Shown here: positions 13,860 to 22,092 of the stretch, piece after piece
Layout: each line of letters begins with the position of its first letter
Position numbering within the stretch: the stretch's first letter is position 1
Source: a virus
Virus record (IMG/VR): IMGVR_UViG_3300042565_002849
Coordinates: 1-23,817 of that record
Length of the DNA stretch: 23,817 nt
Reading direction: 5' to 3' (one strand)
Made by a program: the position numbers and the translations under genes
Notes under the pieces: model-generated
Database searches by the model: none
Told to the model about the DNA's origin: nothing
Seen by the model: only the letters and a program-made list of their open reading frames with translations

Positions 13860-14258
13860 ATGGGCGTCCGGAATACAACCCAGAGCGACGTGTATTGGAA
13901 CGGCTCGCTGGTGGGCAAGATCACGGACGTCAGTGTCTCCGTCTCCCGCGACATCCTGCCCACCACCGGAGTGGGCCAGGTCGCCAGCACCAGCACCAAG
14001 GGGATGCGCGAATCGCAGATCAGCTGCACCCTGCTCTACGACCCGGACAACGCCCCAGCGGTGTCGATGGCGAACAGCATCTGGGACGACAGCGACGATG
14101 TCGACACCCTCCGCGTTGTCACCCGTCGGGGGTCGACCCGCGGCGACTTCACCATGGACGTACTCTCCGCCTCCCTGGGCACCCCGGTGCGGGTGCGGGA
14201 GCTGATCTCCTGCTCCCTCTCCCTCACCGTCAACGGCGATATGAGCGGCCGGTTCTGA
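13860..14258 (+). CDS. Tail-tube-like protein, small
   Basis: A 132-residue protein with mainly beta-strand character. VYWNGSLVGKITDVSVSVSRDI, then TTGVGQVASTSTKGMRESQ, ISCTLLYDPDNAP and a closing ELISCSLSLTVNGDM follow the plan of phage tail-tube proteins: a strand pair, a long loop, a 'YDP' turn, and a late strand ending in a '-TVNG' turn. The ATG at 13860 has AGGG immediately before it, too close to be ideal, but no better start exists. The protein is shorter than a normal main tube protein and lies after the tip gene rather than before the tape measure. It is therefore more likely a terminal ring or tip-associated tube homologue than the main tube subunit; alternatively it could be the tube itself. 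The next gene, three bases downstream, carries a similar domain. Confidence 0.5.
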   Translation: MGVRNTTQSDVYWNGSLVGKITDVSVSVSRDILPTTGVGQVASTSTKGMRESQISCTLLYDPDNAPAVSMANSIWDDSDDVDTLRVVTRRGSTRGDFTMDVLSASLGTPVRVRELISCSLSLTVNGDMSGRF

Positions 14259-14261
14259 GCC

Positions 14262-15344
14262 ATGGCGATCGACGGCGAGATCGGCACCCTCACCCTCAGC
14301 CGCAGCTGGCCGCGGCCGGTGGTGCTCACCGATGACCTACTCGATGCCCCCGGCAGCGTGGTGCGGCTGCGGCTGGAGGAGCCCTACTTTCTCAACGGCG
14401 ATCAGGTGCTCCTCACCGCCCCCTTGGGCGTGCCGTTCGATGTGCTTGGCACCGGTTACGCCAACTGTCCCGACGGCCACAGCTTCTGGGGGGATGCCGC
14501 CTCCAGCGGCCCGGCCACCCTGCACCGCATCGGCGCCGATCCGCCCTTCTGGGGCCCTGACGACAACGCAACGTTCTGGGAGCACTCCGGCACCGTCGGC
14601 CTGAGCCAGCAGGCCACGGTCTACATCCACCAGGATGCCCTGGAGCGCGCCACCTTCTACAGCCTTGAGGTGGGTGCGGTGAACGGCGGCGAGCTCAGCC
14701 GCCTGCCCCTTCGCCTGGTGGGATTCGATCGGCTCATCCTCAGCGTGGCGAGCGATCGCGCCGGCTATGCCGAGGCCCTGCTGGCCCTGGCCCTCACCAT
14801 CCCCCGCCCTGAGGGGGGTGAGGCGGCGTTGGAAGACATCGTGCCGGCCCTGCCGCCGGTGATCCGGGACGCGGGGGCCGCGGCGGATGAGCGGGGCTGG
14901 AAGCGGCAGGCGGATCTTTCCGGCTGGGAGGTGGAGACCGACACCACGGCCCTCGACCAAGGGGCGATCGGCGAGGCCTTCGGGGCGGTCCTCGCCGGCC
15001 AGGTGCGGGGCGCCGGGAGCTTCTCCGGAGAGCTCAGCAACACCTACGACCCTGGCGTCAGCCCCAGCTCGGCCATGCTCCGCCTCGACACGCTCACCAA
15101 GAAGGGGGCCACCGGCACCATCCGCCTGTTGGTGGCCGACGGGCCCCGGGGCCATTCCAACGGCCACGGTTTCATCCGGGAGGAGTGCCTCTTCTATGAG
15201 CTGGACATCCTCCTGACCAACGTGCGCCTCTCCACCCAGGCCGGCGAAACCAAGAAGATCCGTGGCCAGTTCGCTTCAATCGGCGACGTCCGCTTCGTCA
15301 TCGCTGATCGAACTCATCCATTGTCAGCAATGAGCCAGCCCTAA
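14262..15344 (+). CDS. Two-domain tail protein with C-terminal tube-like domain
   Basis: A 360-residue protein starting three bases after the previous stop. Residues 1-~190 are a beta-rich region (GTLTLSRSWPRPVVLTDDLL, VVRLRLEEPYFLNGDQVLL) of no recognised family, with hydrophobic LSVASDRAGYAEALLALAL near its end. Residues ~210-350 share the layout of the preceding small protein: ADLSGWEVETDTTALDQG, then VRGAGSFSGELSNTYDPGV with the same YDP turn, a helical SAMLRLDTL, then TIRLLVADG and LFYELDILLTNVRLS. I read this as a second tube-like domain, possibly a divergent paralogue. A likely role is a cap, ring or adaptor between tip and fibre. There are 23 bases to the fibre gene. Neither domain can be named with certainty. 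Confidence 0.5.
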   Translation: MAIDGEIGTLTLSRSWPRPVVLTDDLLDAPGSVVRLRLEEPYFLNGDQVLLTAPLGVPFDVLGTGYANCPDGHSFWGDAASSGPATLHRIGADPPFWGPDDNATFWEHSGTVGLSQQATVYIHQDALERATFYSLEVGAVNGGELSRLPLRLVGFDRLILSVASDRAGYAEALLALALTIPRPEGGEAALEDIVPALPPVIRDAGAAADERGWKRQADLSGWEVETDTTALDQGAIGEAFGAVLAGQVRGAGSFSGELSNTYDPGVSPSSAMLRLDTLTKKGATGTIRLLVADGPRGHSNGHGFIREECLFYELDILLTNVRLSTQAGETKKIRGQFASIGDVRFVIADRTHPLSAMSQP

Positions 15345-15367
15345 CCTGACGGCAGCAGCAGCAGCAC

Positions 15368-18300
15368 ATGGCCCGGATCAGTCTTGCGAATGCCCTTACC
15401 GGCATCCGTAACGCTTTCGGACCCGGCGGGCAGCTCCGCGCCAAGGACCAGCTGGCTGCGGTGGTGGATGCCCTGCTGCAGATGGCAGGCAACGCCAATA
15501 TCGCCCCGGGCAACACCGAGCCGGCCGATCCGCTCAACAGCCCGTTCACCATCTACGTCAACCCGTACACCGGTAGCGATCGCTTCGTTGGTGGTTCCTA
15601 CAACTGGTTCGAGGAGCCCGGCGGGGCCACCGATGAGGCCAAGATCGCCGCGAAGCTGAAGCGGTTGGAAAATCAGCGGCTCACCTGCGGCTACAGCATA
15701 AAGAGGCCCTTCCGCACCATCAACCGCGCAGCGATCGAGATCGTTGCGATGACCAGCAAGAGCTTCTTCACAATCAACTCAGAAGAGGCGAACGTCGACT
15801 GCCCATCGGTGGAGCTGAGCCCGGGCACGCACATTCTCTATAACGACCCTGGTAATTCCAGCTACGCCATCCCGGTGACGGAATGGCCGGCGGCCGGCTT
15901 CGATCCAACCCCCAACCACCTGATCGCCTTTAACCCCAACAGCGGCGGCATCGTGTTGCCCCGCTACGCCACGGCGAGCGCTCCCCTCAGCCTGCGGCAA
16001 ACCACCGTCCGCCCCTCCTACGTGCCGGCCGCGGCGGATGAGGCCGCCGACTACAGCAACCGGGTGGCAATTCTCAAGATCACATCAACCAGCTACGTCT
16101 ACGGGTTCACATTCCGGGATCAGTTCCGTGCCAGCAGCAGTCACCACCTGCTGGACTGCTTTCACAACGCGAGCCAGGCGGATCTGGATCAGCTGTACAC
16201 CAAGGTGCGCACCGCCATGGGCGGGGCCAACAACAGCGGCAACCTCTCCAATGCCCTGGCGGTCACCCGGCTGTCCGAATGGCAGACGGTGGGAGCGATC
16301 AGCGGCAACCCATCCGAGGCTTGGGACACGGTCAAGGGAGCGAGCCCGTACATCTACAACTGCTCCCTGCGCACCGAATGGGGCATGTCGGGCGTGTTCT
16401 GGGATGGTGCTCGCCTGGCTGGCCTCAAGAGCCTGGTGGCGGCGCAATTCACCGGCATCAGCCAGCAGCGTGACCTGAGCTGCTGGGAGATCTACCGCTC
16501 CGGCGCCTGGCGCGCCCCGGTCAACTACCAGGAGCTGATCGACAGCGAATCCGACGACGTGCGCATGAAGCCACGTCGGATGAGCCGCCACATCAGCCTG
16601 ATTAACGATGCCTTTGGCCAGCTGGTGTCGATCTTTGCCATCGGTGCAGGCCGCCACCACTTCGCCGACAGCGGCGCCCAGATGGAGTTCAGCAACTCCA
16701 CCAGCAACTTTGGCGGTTGCGTTGCGGTGGCCAAGGGTTACCAGAGCGCCAGCGTGGCCCTGGATAGCAATTGGAACCTGCGGCGCCTCAGGGTGGCCCG
16801 CAGTGTGGCCGATCAGACCGGCAACATCCGCCGCATCCCGCTGGGCCTTGTCTCGGCCATCTCCGGCAGCACCATCACCCTGCAGGAGCCCCTGGCCGTG
16901 GGGGCCGATCCGGGGGTGCCGGCAGTGCTGGCGGCTGGTGGTTACAGCCTGGCCGCGGGCACCCTGATCTGGATCGAAAACCCCAACGGCGTTGATTGGA
17001 GGGCCACCCTCCAAGCGAACGCCTGGAGCGGCGCCACACCCACCGCCATTGCCATCACGGCCGCCGCCGCCCAGGCCGGCACTGGTGAAGCGATCGGAAC
17101 TGATGGCGGTGTCTCGCTCGCCGTCGGCCGCCGGGTCTACGTTCGTCGGCTCATTGATACCCGCTCGACGGCGCAGCGGCGGGTGACGCTCAAGCTGGCC
17201 AACACCACCAGCGCAAGGGTGCCGCTGCGCAATTCGATCATCCAGACCCGTCCTGGCGTTACAGGCGGTGGCATCAGCCGTGCCCTAGCCCCTGGCGGCG
17301 CCGAGGTGCTGGCCGTCACCCAAACCAACGCCATCCCGGCGGAAGGCAGCGGTGTGGTGCTCTCGGCAGAGGTCACGCTCCGCCGTTGCTGCCCTGATGA
17401 GGTGTACACCGCCGGGGTCTTTTACCGCCAAGGCCAGACGGTGAAGTACGGATCCAAGCACTTCACAGCAAAGAGCACCTTCACATCCAGCGGCAGCGTC
17501 CCGAATGCTGACCTGTGGCAGCAGAGCTACGTCCAGCAGGAGAGCTCCTACAACGCCGAGGACCCCACCACGCTGGAAGGACCGGTTCTGATTTTTGATA
17601 CCGACACCGACGCTTCCAGCGATCAGACCGCTACCTGCGGGATCAACTGGAGCACCGTCTACACCGCCAGCGGCAGCGTGCGCGATCAACTGCGCAGCGC
17701 CACCGACTACCGGGGCGCCCTGGCGCTGCTGCTGGCGCTGGGCTTCACCAGCACCGCTGCTCATGCCGCCCTGGTGCCGCGCACCGAGGCCAGCCGTGAG
17801 CTGGATCCAGCAAACGCCACCCATTTCCCCACGGCACCCAGCGGTGGTGCTGCCAGCGAACGCGCCAACTGGGCACTGGAGTTCAGGCAGCCGTCGTTCA
17901 TTCAGCTGCTGGGTCAAAACCTCAACGGCGTGGGCTTCTGGAACTACTCCCGAGCCTTGCCTCGCGCTCGCCGCCAGATGAGTGCCCTCAACGAGTTCAA
18001 TGCCAACTTCGCCCCGGAGCAGGGCGGCCGGGTGGAGGTGAAGGGGATCAACAAGGATGGTTATGAGGTCACCAACCAGGGGCTGGTCAGCACCGACACC
18101 GGAGAGGTGGTGTCGGTCGAGGGAATCGGCGCCGAAGGCGATCAATCGCTGCCAACCCAATTCAATGACCTCGCGGTCGAGAACCTCACCATCACCGGCA
18201 CCCTGGACGTCAGCGGGGTGGTGGCCCTGGACGGTGGCGAGTCGTTAGCGATGCAGACCAACCGCTACGGCACCGGCGTGCTGGCTGATGCCGCCGCGCT

Positions 18301-19969
18301 GCGCAGTAGCAATACGATCGCTGGCGCCAATGATACTGAACTTAATGCCAGCCTTGACACCAGGCCGGAGCTTGTCACCCTGCCGGGGTTGAATTACTGG
18401 GCTAGGCAGGCCGGCGTCGTCACTCGCAGGACTGGGGTTGCAGTTCTCTACGTGGTCCCAGATAACGCCGTCAATGCCTCAACGTACAACTTCAACGGAG
18501 TCAACGCGACCCTCACCAGGGAGCCCAATCGAGCGGGCGCGGATCTGTTTGATAATCCTCCAACATCAAGGGCTAACGCTGTCTTATTCTCACGCGCCGC
18601 CGAATACGCAAACGCAATCTTTAGCACTGAAGAAACGGTTGAATACCGACTAGCCAATGGTCCCTATTGGACCAATGTTAGCTTTAATCACATCGCTAAC
18701 ATAGTTGGCGCCTTGAATGAGTTTCCAGAAGCCAATACAGTTGCAAACTGGACGACGGCAGCAACTAAGCCAACCACTGACGTTAAAGCCTTGCATGATG
18801 CAAATGCTCCGTTTAGGTGCCCGTGCTTTGCTTCTGTTATTGCGATTGGGCAATATACGACGAATGGCTGGTCCGGCTCTTCCTTCCCTACCAGGCTAAC
18901 ATTTAACCAGCCTGGATCAGTCCGAGGGGTTGGCTGGCTATCTACAGCTAGGACGCTGGCCGACACGGCTAACTATCCTGGCTCCATATACGGGCCGTTA
19001 GCTGGCTACCGGAGCAGCGGCATCACCTTTGCAGCTTTTGTGGACGCTTGTATCAATGGTTTAGTTCCCACTGGGCATGAGTTCGATACAATAGTAAGCA
19101 AAGAGTTTGTTGACGCAAGAAATGGACAAGTCAGCATTGCTGACACATTTATTGGTTCCCAGAGCCCAGGTAGAGCAACGAAAGGATTCGGGGATCCGTA
19201 CGCCTTGATTAAGATGAGCGGCTCTGGTGGCATAAATCTTTCTGGTATTTATTTAATCGGAAATGCTCGCCTAGCCTCAGGCGACCTTCCGCTTTCAACT
19301 GCGAAAGGGGTAACGATTCTCAGTTCGCTGGTGTACGGAACGCAGCATAGTCAGAACCTTATCGGAGGGTATGACTCGTATTTCGGATCAGCGCTTACAG
19401 CCACGATCACTTTTGCTGCGCGATACAGGACAAACCGCAGCGCATCTGGAGAGTGGCAGGCTAATTATGATACTAATTGCATCCACGTTTTGGACGACAA
19501 CGGAGAGTATGGCTTGATGGCAAACAGGGCGTCAGCTACGGCAAATAGGGGAGCTACAATGGAGGCGATTATTGGCGACTTTAACCCCGGCTCATCGTTA
19601 GATCTTGCCGGTTTTAGCCGAATTGTTGAAGAATACACCAGAGCAAACCAGTTCGCTGGCGTAGCTGGAGTCTTCGGCAACGCACCAGGAGAAACGAAGG
19701 GTCCATGGGGGCTCAGCCCAATTCCCAACGATGCCTTAGTGCTTCGCCCTGTGAGCTTGGATAACGCAGTATGGCGATCTGCGATTACTGGCGCAAAGGT
19801 AACCTCTGATGTTACCCTTGGCCCCACCCCTGGCGGTGCGCAAGAGTCCTACACGCTAACAAGCTCCAATGCTCACAACATCAGAGCACAAGCGTTCTTT
19901 AGGGGCGTCAACGTCAATAACAATGTAACCGTTGGCGGCACCCTTTACTCTAACCGCTTTTTCGTCTAA
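15368..19969 (+). CDS. Large chimeric tail fibre / structural protein
   Basis: A 1533-residue protein, the second largest here, starting at ATG 15368 without a clear ribosome binding site. Residues ~60-480 open with FTIYVNPYTGSDRFVGG and IKRPFRTINRAAIEIV, typical of beta-helix (pectate-lyase-like) virion proteins. They include PYIYNCSLRTEWGMSGVFWD and LKSLVAAQFTGISQQRD, which I recognise from memory as resembling conserved segments of large structural proteins of T4-like cyanophages; this was not verified by search. Residues ~960-1030 (TNRYGTGVLADAAALRSSNT, ELNASLDTRPELVTLPGL) resemble the repeats of fibre shafts. From about residue 975 on, GC content falls to about half, and the protein becomes rich in Asn, Ser, Thr and Ala; this is probably the exposed receptor-binding end. 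No chaperone-cleavage motif is recognised. The stop TAA overlaps the next ATG (TAATG). Confidence 0.8.
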   Translation: MARISLANALTGIRNAFGPGGQLRAKDQLAAVVDALLQMAGNANIAPGNTEPADPLNSPFTIYVNPYTGSDRFVGGSYNWFEEPGGATDEAKIAAKLKRLENQRLTCGYSIKRPFRTINRAAIEIVAMTSKSFFTINSEEANVDCPSVELSPGTHILYNDPGNSSYAIPVTEWPAAGFDPTPNHLIAFNPNSGGIVLPRYATASAPLSLRQTTVRPSYVPAAADEAADYSNRVAILKITSTSYVYGFTFRDQFRASSSHHLLDCFHNASQADLDQLYTKVRTAMGGANNSGNLSNALAVTRLSEWQTVGAISGNPSEAWDTVKGASPYIYNCSLRTEWGMSGVFWDGARLAGLKSLVAAQFTGISQQRDLSCWEIYRSGAWRAPVNYQELIDSESDDVRMKPRRMSRHISLINDAFGQLVSIFAIGAGRHHFADSGAQMEFSNSTSNFGGCVAVAKGYQSASVALDSNWNLRRLRVARSVADQTGNIRRIPLGLVSAISGSTITLQEPLAVGADPGVPAVLAAGGYSLAAGTLIWIENPNGVDWRATLQANAWSGATPTAIAITAAAAQAGTGEAIGTDGGVSLAVGRRVYVRRLIDTRSTAQRRVTLKLANTTSARVPLRNSIIQTRPGVTGGGISRALAPGGAEVLAVTQTNAIPAEGSGVVLSAEVTLRRCCPDEVYTAGVFYRQGQTVKYGSKHFTAKSTFTSSGSVPNADLWQQSYVQQESSYNAEDPTTLEGPVLIFDTDTDASSDQTATCGINWSTVYTASGSVRDQLRSATDYRGALALLLALGFTSTAAHAALVPRTEASRELDPANATHFPTAPSGGAASERANWALEFRQPSFIQLLGQNLNGVGFWNYSRALPRARRQMSALNEFNANFAPEQGGRVEVKGINKDGYEVTNQGLVSTDTGEVVSVEGIGAEGDQSLPTQFNDLAVENLTITGTLDVSGVVALDGGESLAMQTNRYGTGVLADAAALRSSNTIAGANDTELNASLDTRPELVTLPGLNYWARQAGVVTRRTGVAVLYVVPDNAVNASTYNFNGVNATLTREPNRAGADLFDNPPTSRANAVLFSRAAEYANAIFSTEETVEYRLANGPYWTNVSFNHIANIVGALNEFPEANTVANWTTAATKPTTDVKALHDANAPFRCPCFASVIAIGQYTTNGWSGSSFPTRLTFNQPGSVRGVGWLSTARTLADTANYPGSIYGPLAGYRSSGITFAAFVDACINGLVPTGHEFDTIVSKEFVDARNGQVSIADTFIGSQSPGRATKGFGDPYALIKMSGSGGINLSGIYLIGNARLASGDLPLSTAKGVTILSSLVYGTQHSQNLIGGYDSYFGSALTATITFAARYRTNRSASGEWQANYDTNCIHVLDDNGEYGLMANRASATANRGATMEAIIGDFNPGSSLDLAGFSRIVEEYTRANQFAGVAGVFGNAPGETKGPWGLSPIPNDALVLRPVSLDNAVWRSAITGAKVTSDVTLGPTPGGAQESYTLTSSNAHNIRAQAFFRGVNVNNNVTVGGTLYSNRFFV
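18300..19969 (+). other. Low-GC distal module of the fibre gene
   Basis: GC is about 50% (30 of 60 bases at 18541-18600), against visibly over 70% at 16861-16920 in the same gene. The shift is maintained to the stop codon while the frame stays open, and the downstream gene returns to higher GC. This suggests exchange of the receptor-binding end from another source. Confidence 0.65.
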
Positions 19970-20379
19970 TGATCTACCCCACCACCCCTCCCGCAGTCGG
20001 CCCCAATCAAGAGGCAATTCCCGCCTTGCCGGTCCGCGTTGACGGTCGGCTCACGCAACAATGGGAGATCATCGACAAGCCGGTTGATCCGGCAGTCCGC
20101 GTTCCCTATCAAATCCTGTACACGCTGCTGCTCACTTCTTCGGCCTACGCGGGCTTCCTAAGCCGAGCCAAGGCCCCTGAAGCGCCGCCTGCGATGGGGG
20201 TTGCGATGACCGAACTCTCAGACGCTTTGGCACAGGCCCGGTTTGGGACTCCGATCGTGCCCGCTTTGCAGGCGGCGTTAGCGTCAGTGCTCTCTGTAGG
20301 CGGATTCACCCCAACTGAGCTAGCCAGTATTCAGGCGATTCTTGTGACCGCTGGGCTGGATGCGGTCTTTGATCTGTGA
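19969..20379 (+). CDS. Small protein coupled to the fibre gene, possible fibre partner
   Basis: A 136-residue protein starting within the fibre stop (TAATG). I do not recognise its family. The N-terminal half is Pro-rich (TTPPAVGPNQEAIPALPVRVDGRL, then QQWEIIDKPVDPAVRVPYQ), the rest helical and Ala-rich (LSDALAQARFGTPIVPALQAALASVL, FTPTELASIQAIL). There is one moderately hydrophobic stretch (QILYTLLLTSSAYAGFL) but no clear membrane helix. A gene that is one-base coupled to a fibre gene is often a fibre assembly chaperone or attachment protein, and that is the favoured guess, without motif support. Confidence 0.5.
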   Translation: MIYPTTPPAVGPNQEAIPALPVRVDGRLTQQWEIIDKPVDPAVRVPYQILYTLLLTSSAYAGFLSRAKAPEAPPAMGVAMTELSDALAQARFGTPIVPALQAALASVLSVGGFTPTELASIQAILVTAGLDAVFDL

Positions 20380-20419
20380 CGGCCGGCCTAGCCTTTGGAT
20401 ACCCAGAACCAGAGGATCC

Positions 20420-20797
20420 GTGTTCTCCCTAGAGCAACTAGCACTCCTCGTTGGGGGCGCCATCCTGCAATGGATAGGAAGCATGGTTGCCGATCGCGCC
20501 AAAAAAGCGGACGACATCGACAAAAGCCTTGCGACGGAAGACACCAAATTGCGCGACAAGGTGGCAGAGCTTGACAAAACAAGTTCTACAGCCATCGCAA
20601 CGCTGGCCGCAGGCATGGAACACCTTGTCGTTGGAGTTGATGGTATTCGCAAAGACATGCGAGAGCATCGCGATGTTGTATTCATGCGCTTTGAGCGCAA
20701 TGAAAACGAAATTAAAGAGGTAAGGAATATGGTTTCACAGTCAGACCTTCGGCTTCAGGCTATTCAGCTACAGTTGAGTGAGGTAAAAGGGCAATGA
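20420..20797 (+). CDS. Membrane-anchored coiled-coil protein of the lysis region
   Basis: A 125-residue protein from GTG 20420; AGAGG (20411-20415) four bases upstream supports this start over the in-frame ATG at 20360, which lies inside the previous gene. The N-terminus has one hydrophobic segment (about residues 3-20, LEQLALLVGGAILQWIGSMV). The rest is a charged, heptad-like coiled coil (KADDIDKSLATEDTKLRDKVAEL, VVFMRFERNENEIKEVRNMV). This layout is shared by holin-associated or spanin-like phage proteins and also by adaptor proteins of unknown role. The coding DNA is lower in GC than the neighbours (31 of 60 at 20521-20580), so it may have been acquired separately. Its stop overlaps the next start as ATGA. 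Confidence 0.55.
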   Translation: MFSLEQLALLVGGAILQWIGSMVADRAKKADDIDKSLATEDTKLRDKVAELDKTSSTAIATLAAGMEHLVVGVDGIRKDMREHRDVVFMRFERNENEIKEVRNMVSQSDLRLQAIQLQLSEVKGQ

Positions 20798-21066
20798 GCA
20801 AGGTTTTCATCATCCCCACCGCCGTCTGGCTGGCCCTGGCGGGTCTGGCCTTTACCGTGCGCTGTGAGCTGTCCCCAACGCTTCCTGGTGGCTGGCCCAC
20901 GTGCTGGGTGATCGGCGGCAGCGTGGCCGGCGTGCCGTTTTTCAAAAGGATGGCGGAAAGATCCGGTTTCGTGGAGGGCTACAACACCTACAACCCGGCA
21001 TTGCGCCGTAAGGGGGAGGACTCAAATCCCACCCAGGCCATCACCGCCACCAACCCCATCCTCTAA
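20794..21066 (+). CDS. Putative holin, two membrane segments
   Basis: A 90-residue protein overlapping the previous gene by four bases (ATGA). It has a hydrophobic helix at about residues 4-22 (VFIIPTAVWLALAGLAFTV) and a second weaker one at about 33-50 (WPTCWVIGGSVAGVPFF), then a short charged tail (FFKRMAERSG, RRKGED). Small size, two membrane helices, a basic C-terminal end and a place two genes before an endolysin fit a class II-like holin, which forms membrane holes to release the endolysin. No family is recognised, so the call is inferred from topology and context; a structural membrane protein is an alternative. Confidence 0.5.
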   Translation: MSKVFIIPTAVWLALAGLAFTVRCELSPTLPGGWPTCWVIGGSVAGVPFFKRMAERSGFVEGYNTYNPALRRKGEDSNPTQAITATNPIL

Positions 21067-21079
21067 ACCATTGATCGGA

Positions 21080-21373
21080 ATGCTGCTTAAGCCATTGATC
21101 CCCTGGCTTCTGCGCCGGCTGCTCAGCCTGCTGCTGCACGCCCTGGGCCGTGATCTGTGCCGGCGACTGCCGCAGGTGTTTGCGCTGATCGACGAGCAGA
21201 TCATCCCCTCGATGCAGCGCGGCACCCGAGCCACCGACATGGTGTTTTTCACCTCGGTTCAGCGTGTTGTCCACCGGGATCCCAGCGACATGGAGCTGCG
21301 TGTTCTGCAGCTGCTGTTTGATCCATCCATTGCCGCTGAGCACCAGCAACCCACCACCACAGCAGACGAATGA
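21080..21373 (+). CDS. Small cationic amphipathic protein before the endolysin
   Basis: A 97-residue protein from the ATG at 21080; a TTG at 21071 would add three residues, and neither start has a good ribosome binding site. The N-terminal ~25 residues (MLLKPLIPWLLRRLLSLLLH) are hydrophobic but studded with Arg/Lys, as in an amphipathic or membrane-associating helix. The rest is soluble and helical (PQVFALIDEQIIPSMQRG, SVQRVVHRDPSDMELRVLQLL). Its stop overlaps the endolysin start by ATGA. It may help lysis (holin accessory or pinholin-like), but no family is recognised. Confidence 0.5.
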   Translation: MLLKPLIPWLLRRLLSLLLHALGRDLCRRLPQVFALIDEQIIPSMQRGTRATDMVFFTSVQRVVHRDPSDMELRVLQLLFDPSIAAEHQQPTTTADE

Positions 21374-22092
21374 CTCTCTCCCTCATGCGTTACGCCATCC
21401 ACACGGTGGCGGGCCATCCTGGCCATGAAGCCTTCTGGCGAGCTGTTGAAGCGATGCTCACGCCAGAGCAGCTTCAACGGCTCGGCGATGGGGGCGACAT
21501 CCGCAAAAGCACCTGGCTCAAAACCGCCACCAGGCCAGCAACCCAGGGCCCATGGGAGAGGGAGATCACGGCCTGCCGGCCTCTCCTGGATCTGATCTAC
21601 CGCCACGAAGCTGGCGGCTTTGCCAGCCCCTACGAGGCCTACAACCGTGGCAGCGCCGGCGACAGTCTCGGCAAGCCCTGGCCTGGCGGCCTCCAGAACC
21701 TCACCATCGGCCAGATCAAAACCCTGCAGCAAACCGGCAAGCTCTTTGCCGTCGGTGCCCCCCAGCTGATCCCTTCCACCCTGCTCGAGCAGCAAGCGCT
21801 GGCCGGTCTTTCTGATGCGGATCTGTTCAGTGCCGTGAACCAGGATCGGCTGACCACCGCCATCCTGCTGCGGGGCAAGCGACCCATGTTGGCCCGGTTC
21901 CTCCTCCAGGGCACCAACCAGGCCGCCGCGATTGACGACCTGGCCTTTGAGTGGGCCAGCCTGCCCAACAGCCAGGGCCAGGGCTGGTATGACGGCGACA
22001 AGGGCGGGAACAAGGCCCACGGCAGCCTGGCCGCTGTGATCGGCGCGCTGCAGGCCTCCAGAGCCCGGGTGCTGAGCCCAGCTAAGGCCTGA
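21370..22092 (+). CDS. Endolysin, muramidase / lysozyme-like
   Basis: A 240-residue protein whose start overlaps the previous stop (ATGA). Residues ~70-215 form a lysozyme-like glycosidase core: PLLDLIYRHEAGGFASPYEA with the likely catalytic Glu80, AYNRGSAGDSLG, LTIGQIKTLQ, then FAVGAPQLIPSTLLEQ. That spacing (catalytic E, 'YNRG', 'TIGEI..Q', 'FAvG.yQlIP.Tl') matches phage endolysins and lytic transglycosylase-like muramidases that cut the glycan strand of peptidoglycan. The N-terminal ~65 residues are a separate, poorly conserved helical part without a signal peptide, so export through a holin is expected. The gene ends at TGA 22090-22092, where it meets the convergent M15 gene with no spacer. 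Confidence 0.8.
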   Translation: MTLSLMRYAIHTVAGHPGHEAFWRAVEAMLTPEQLQRLGDGGDIRKSTWLKTATRPATQGPWEREITACRPLLDLIYRHEAGGFASPYEAYNRGSAGDSLGKPWPGGLQNLTIGQIKTLQQTGKLFAVGAPQLIPSTLLEQQALAGLSDADLFSAVNQDRLTTAILLRGKRPMLARFLLQGTNQAAAIDDLAFEWASLPNSQGQGWYDGDKGGNKAHGSLAAVIGALQASRARVLSPAKA

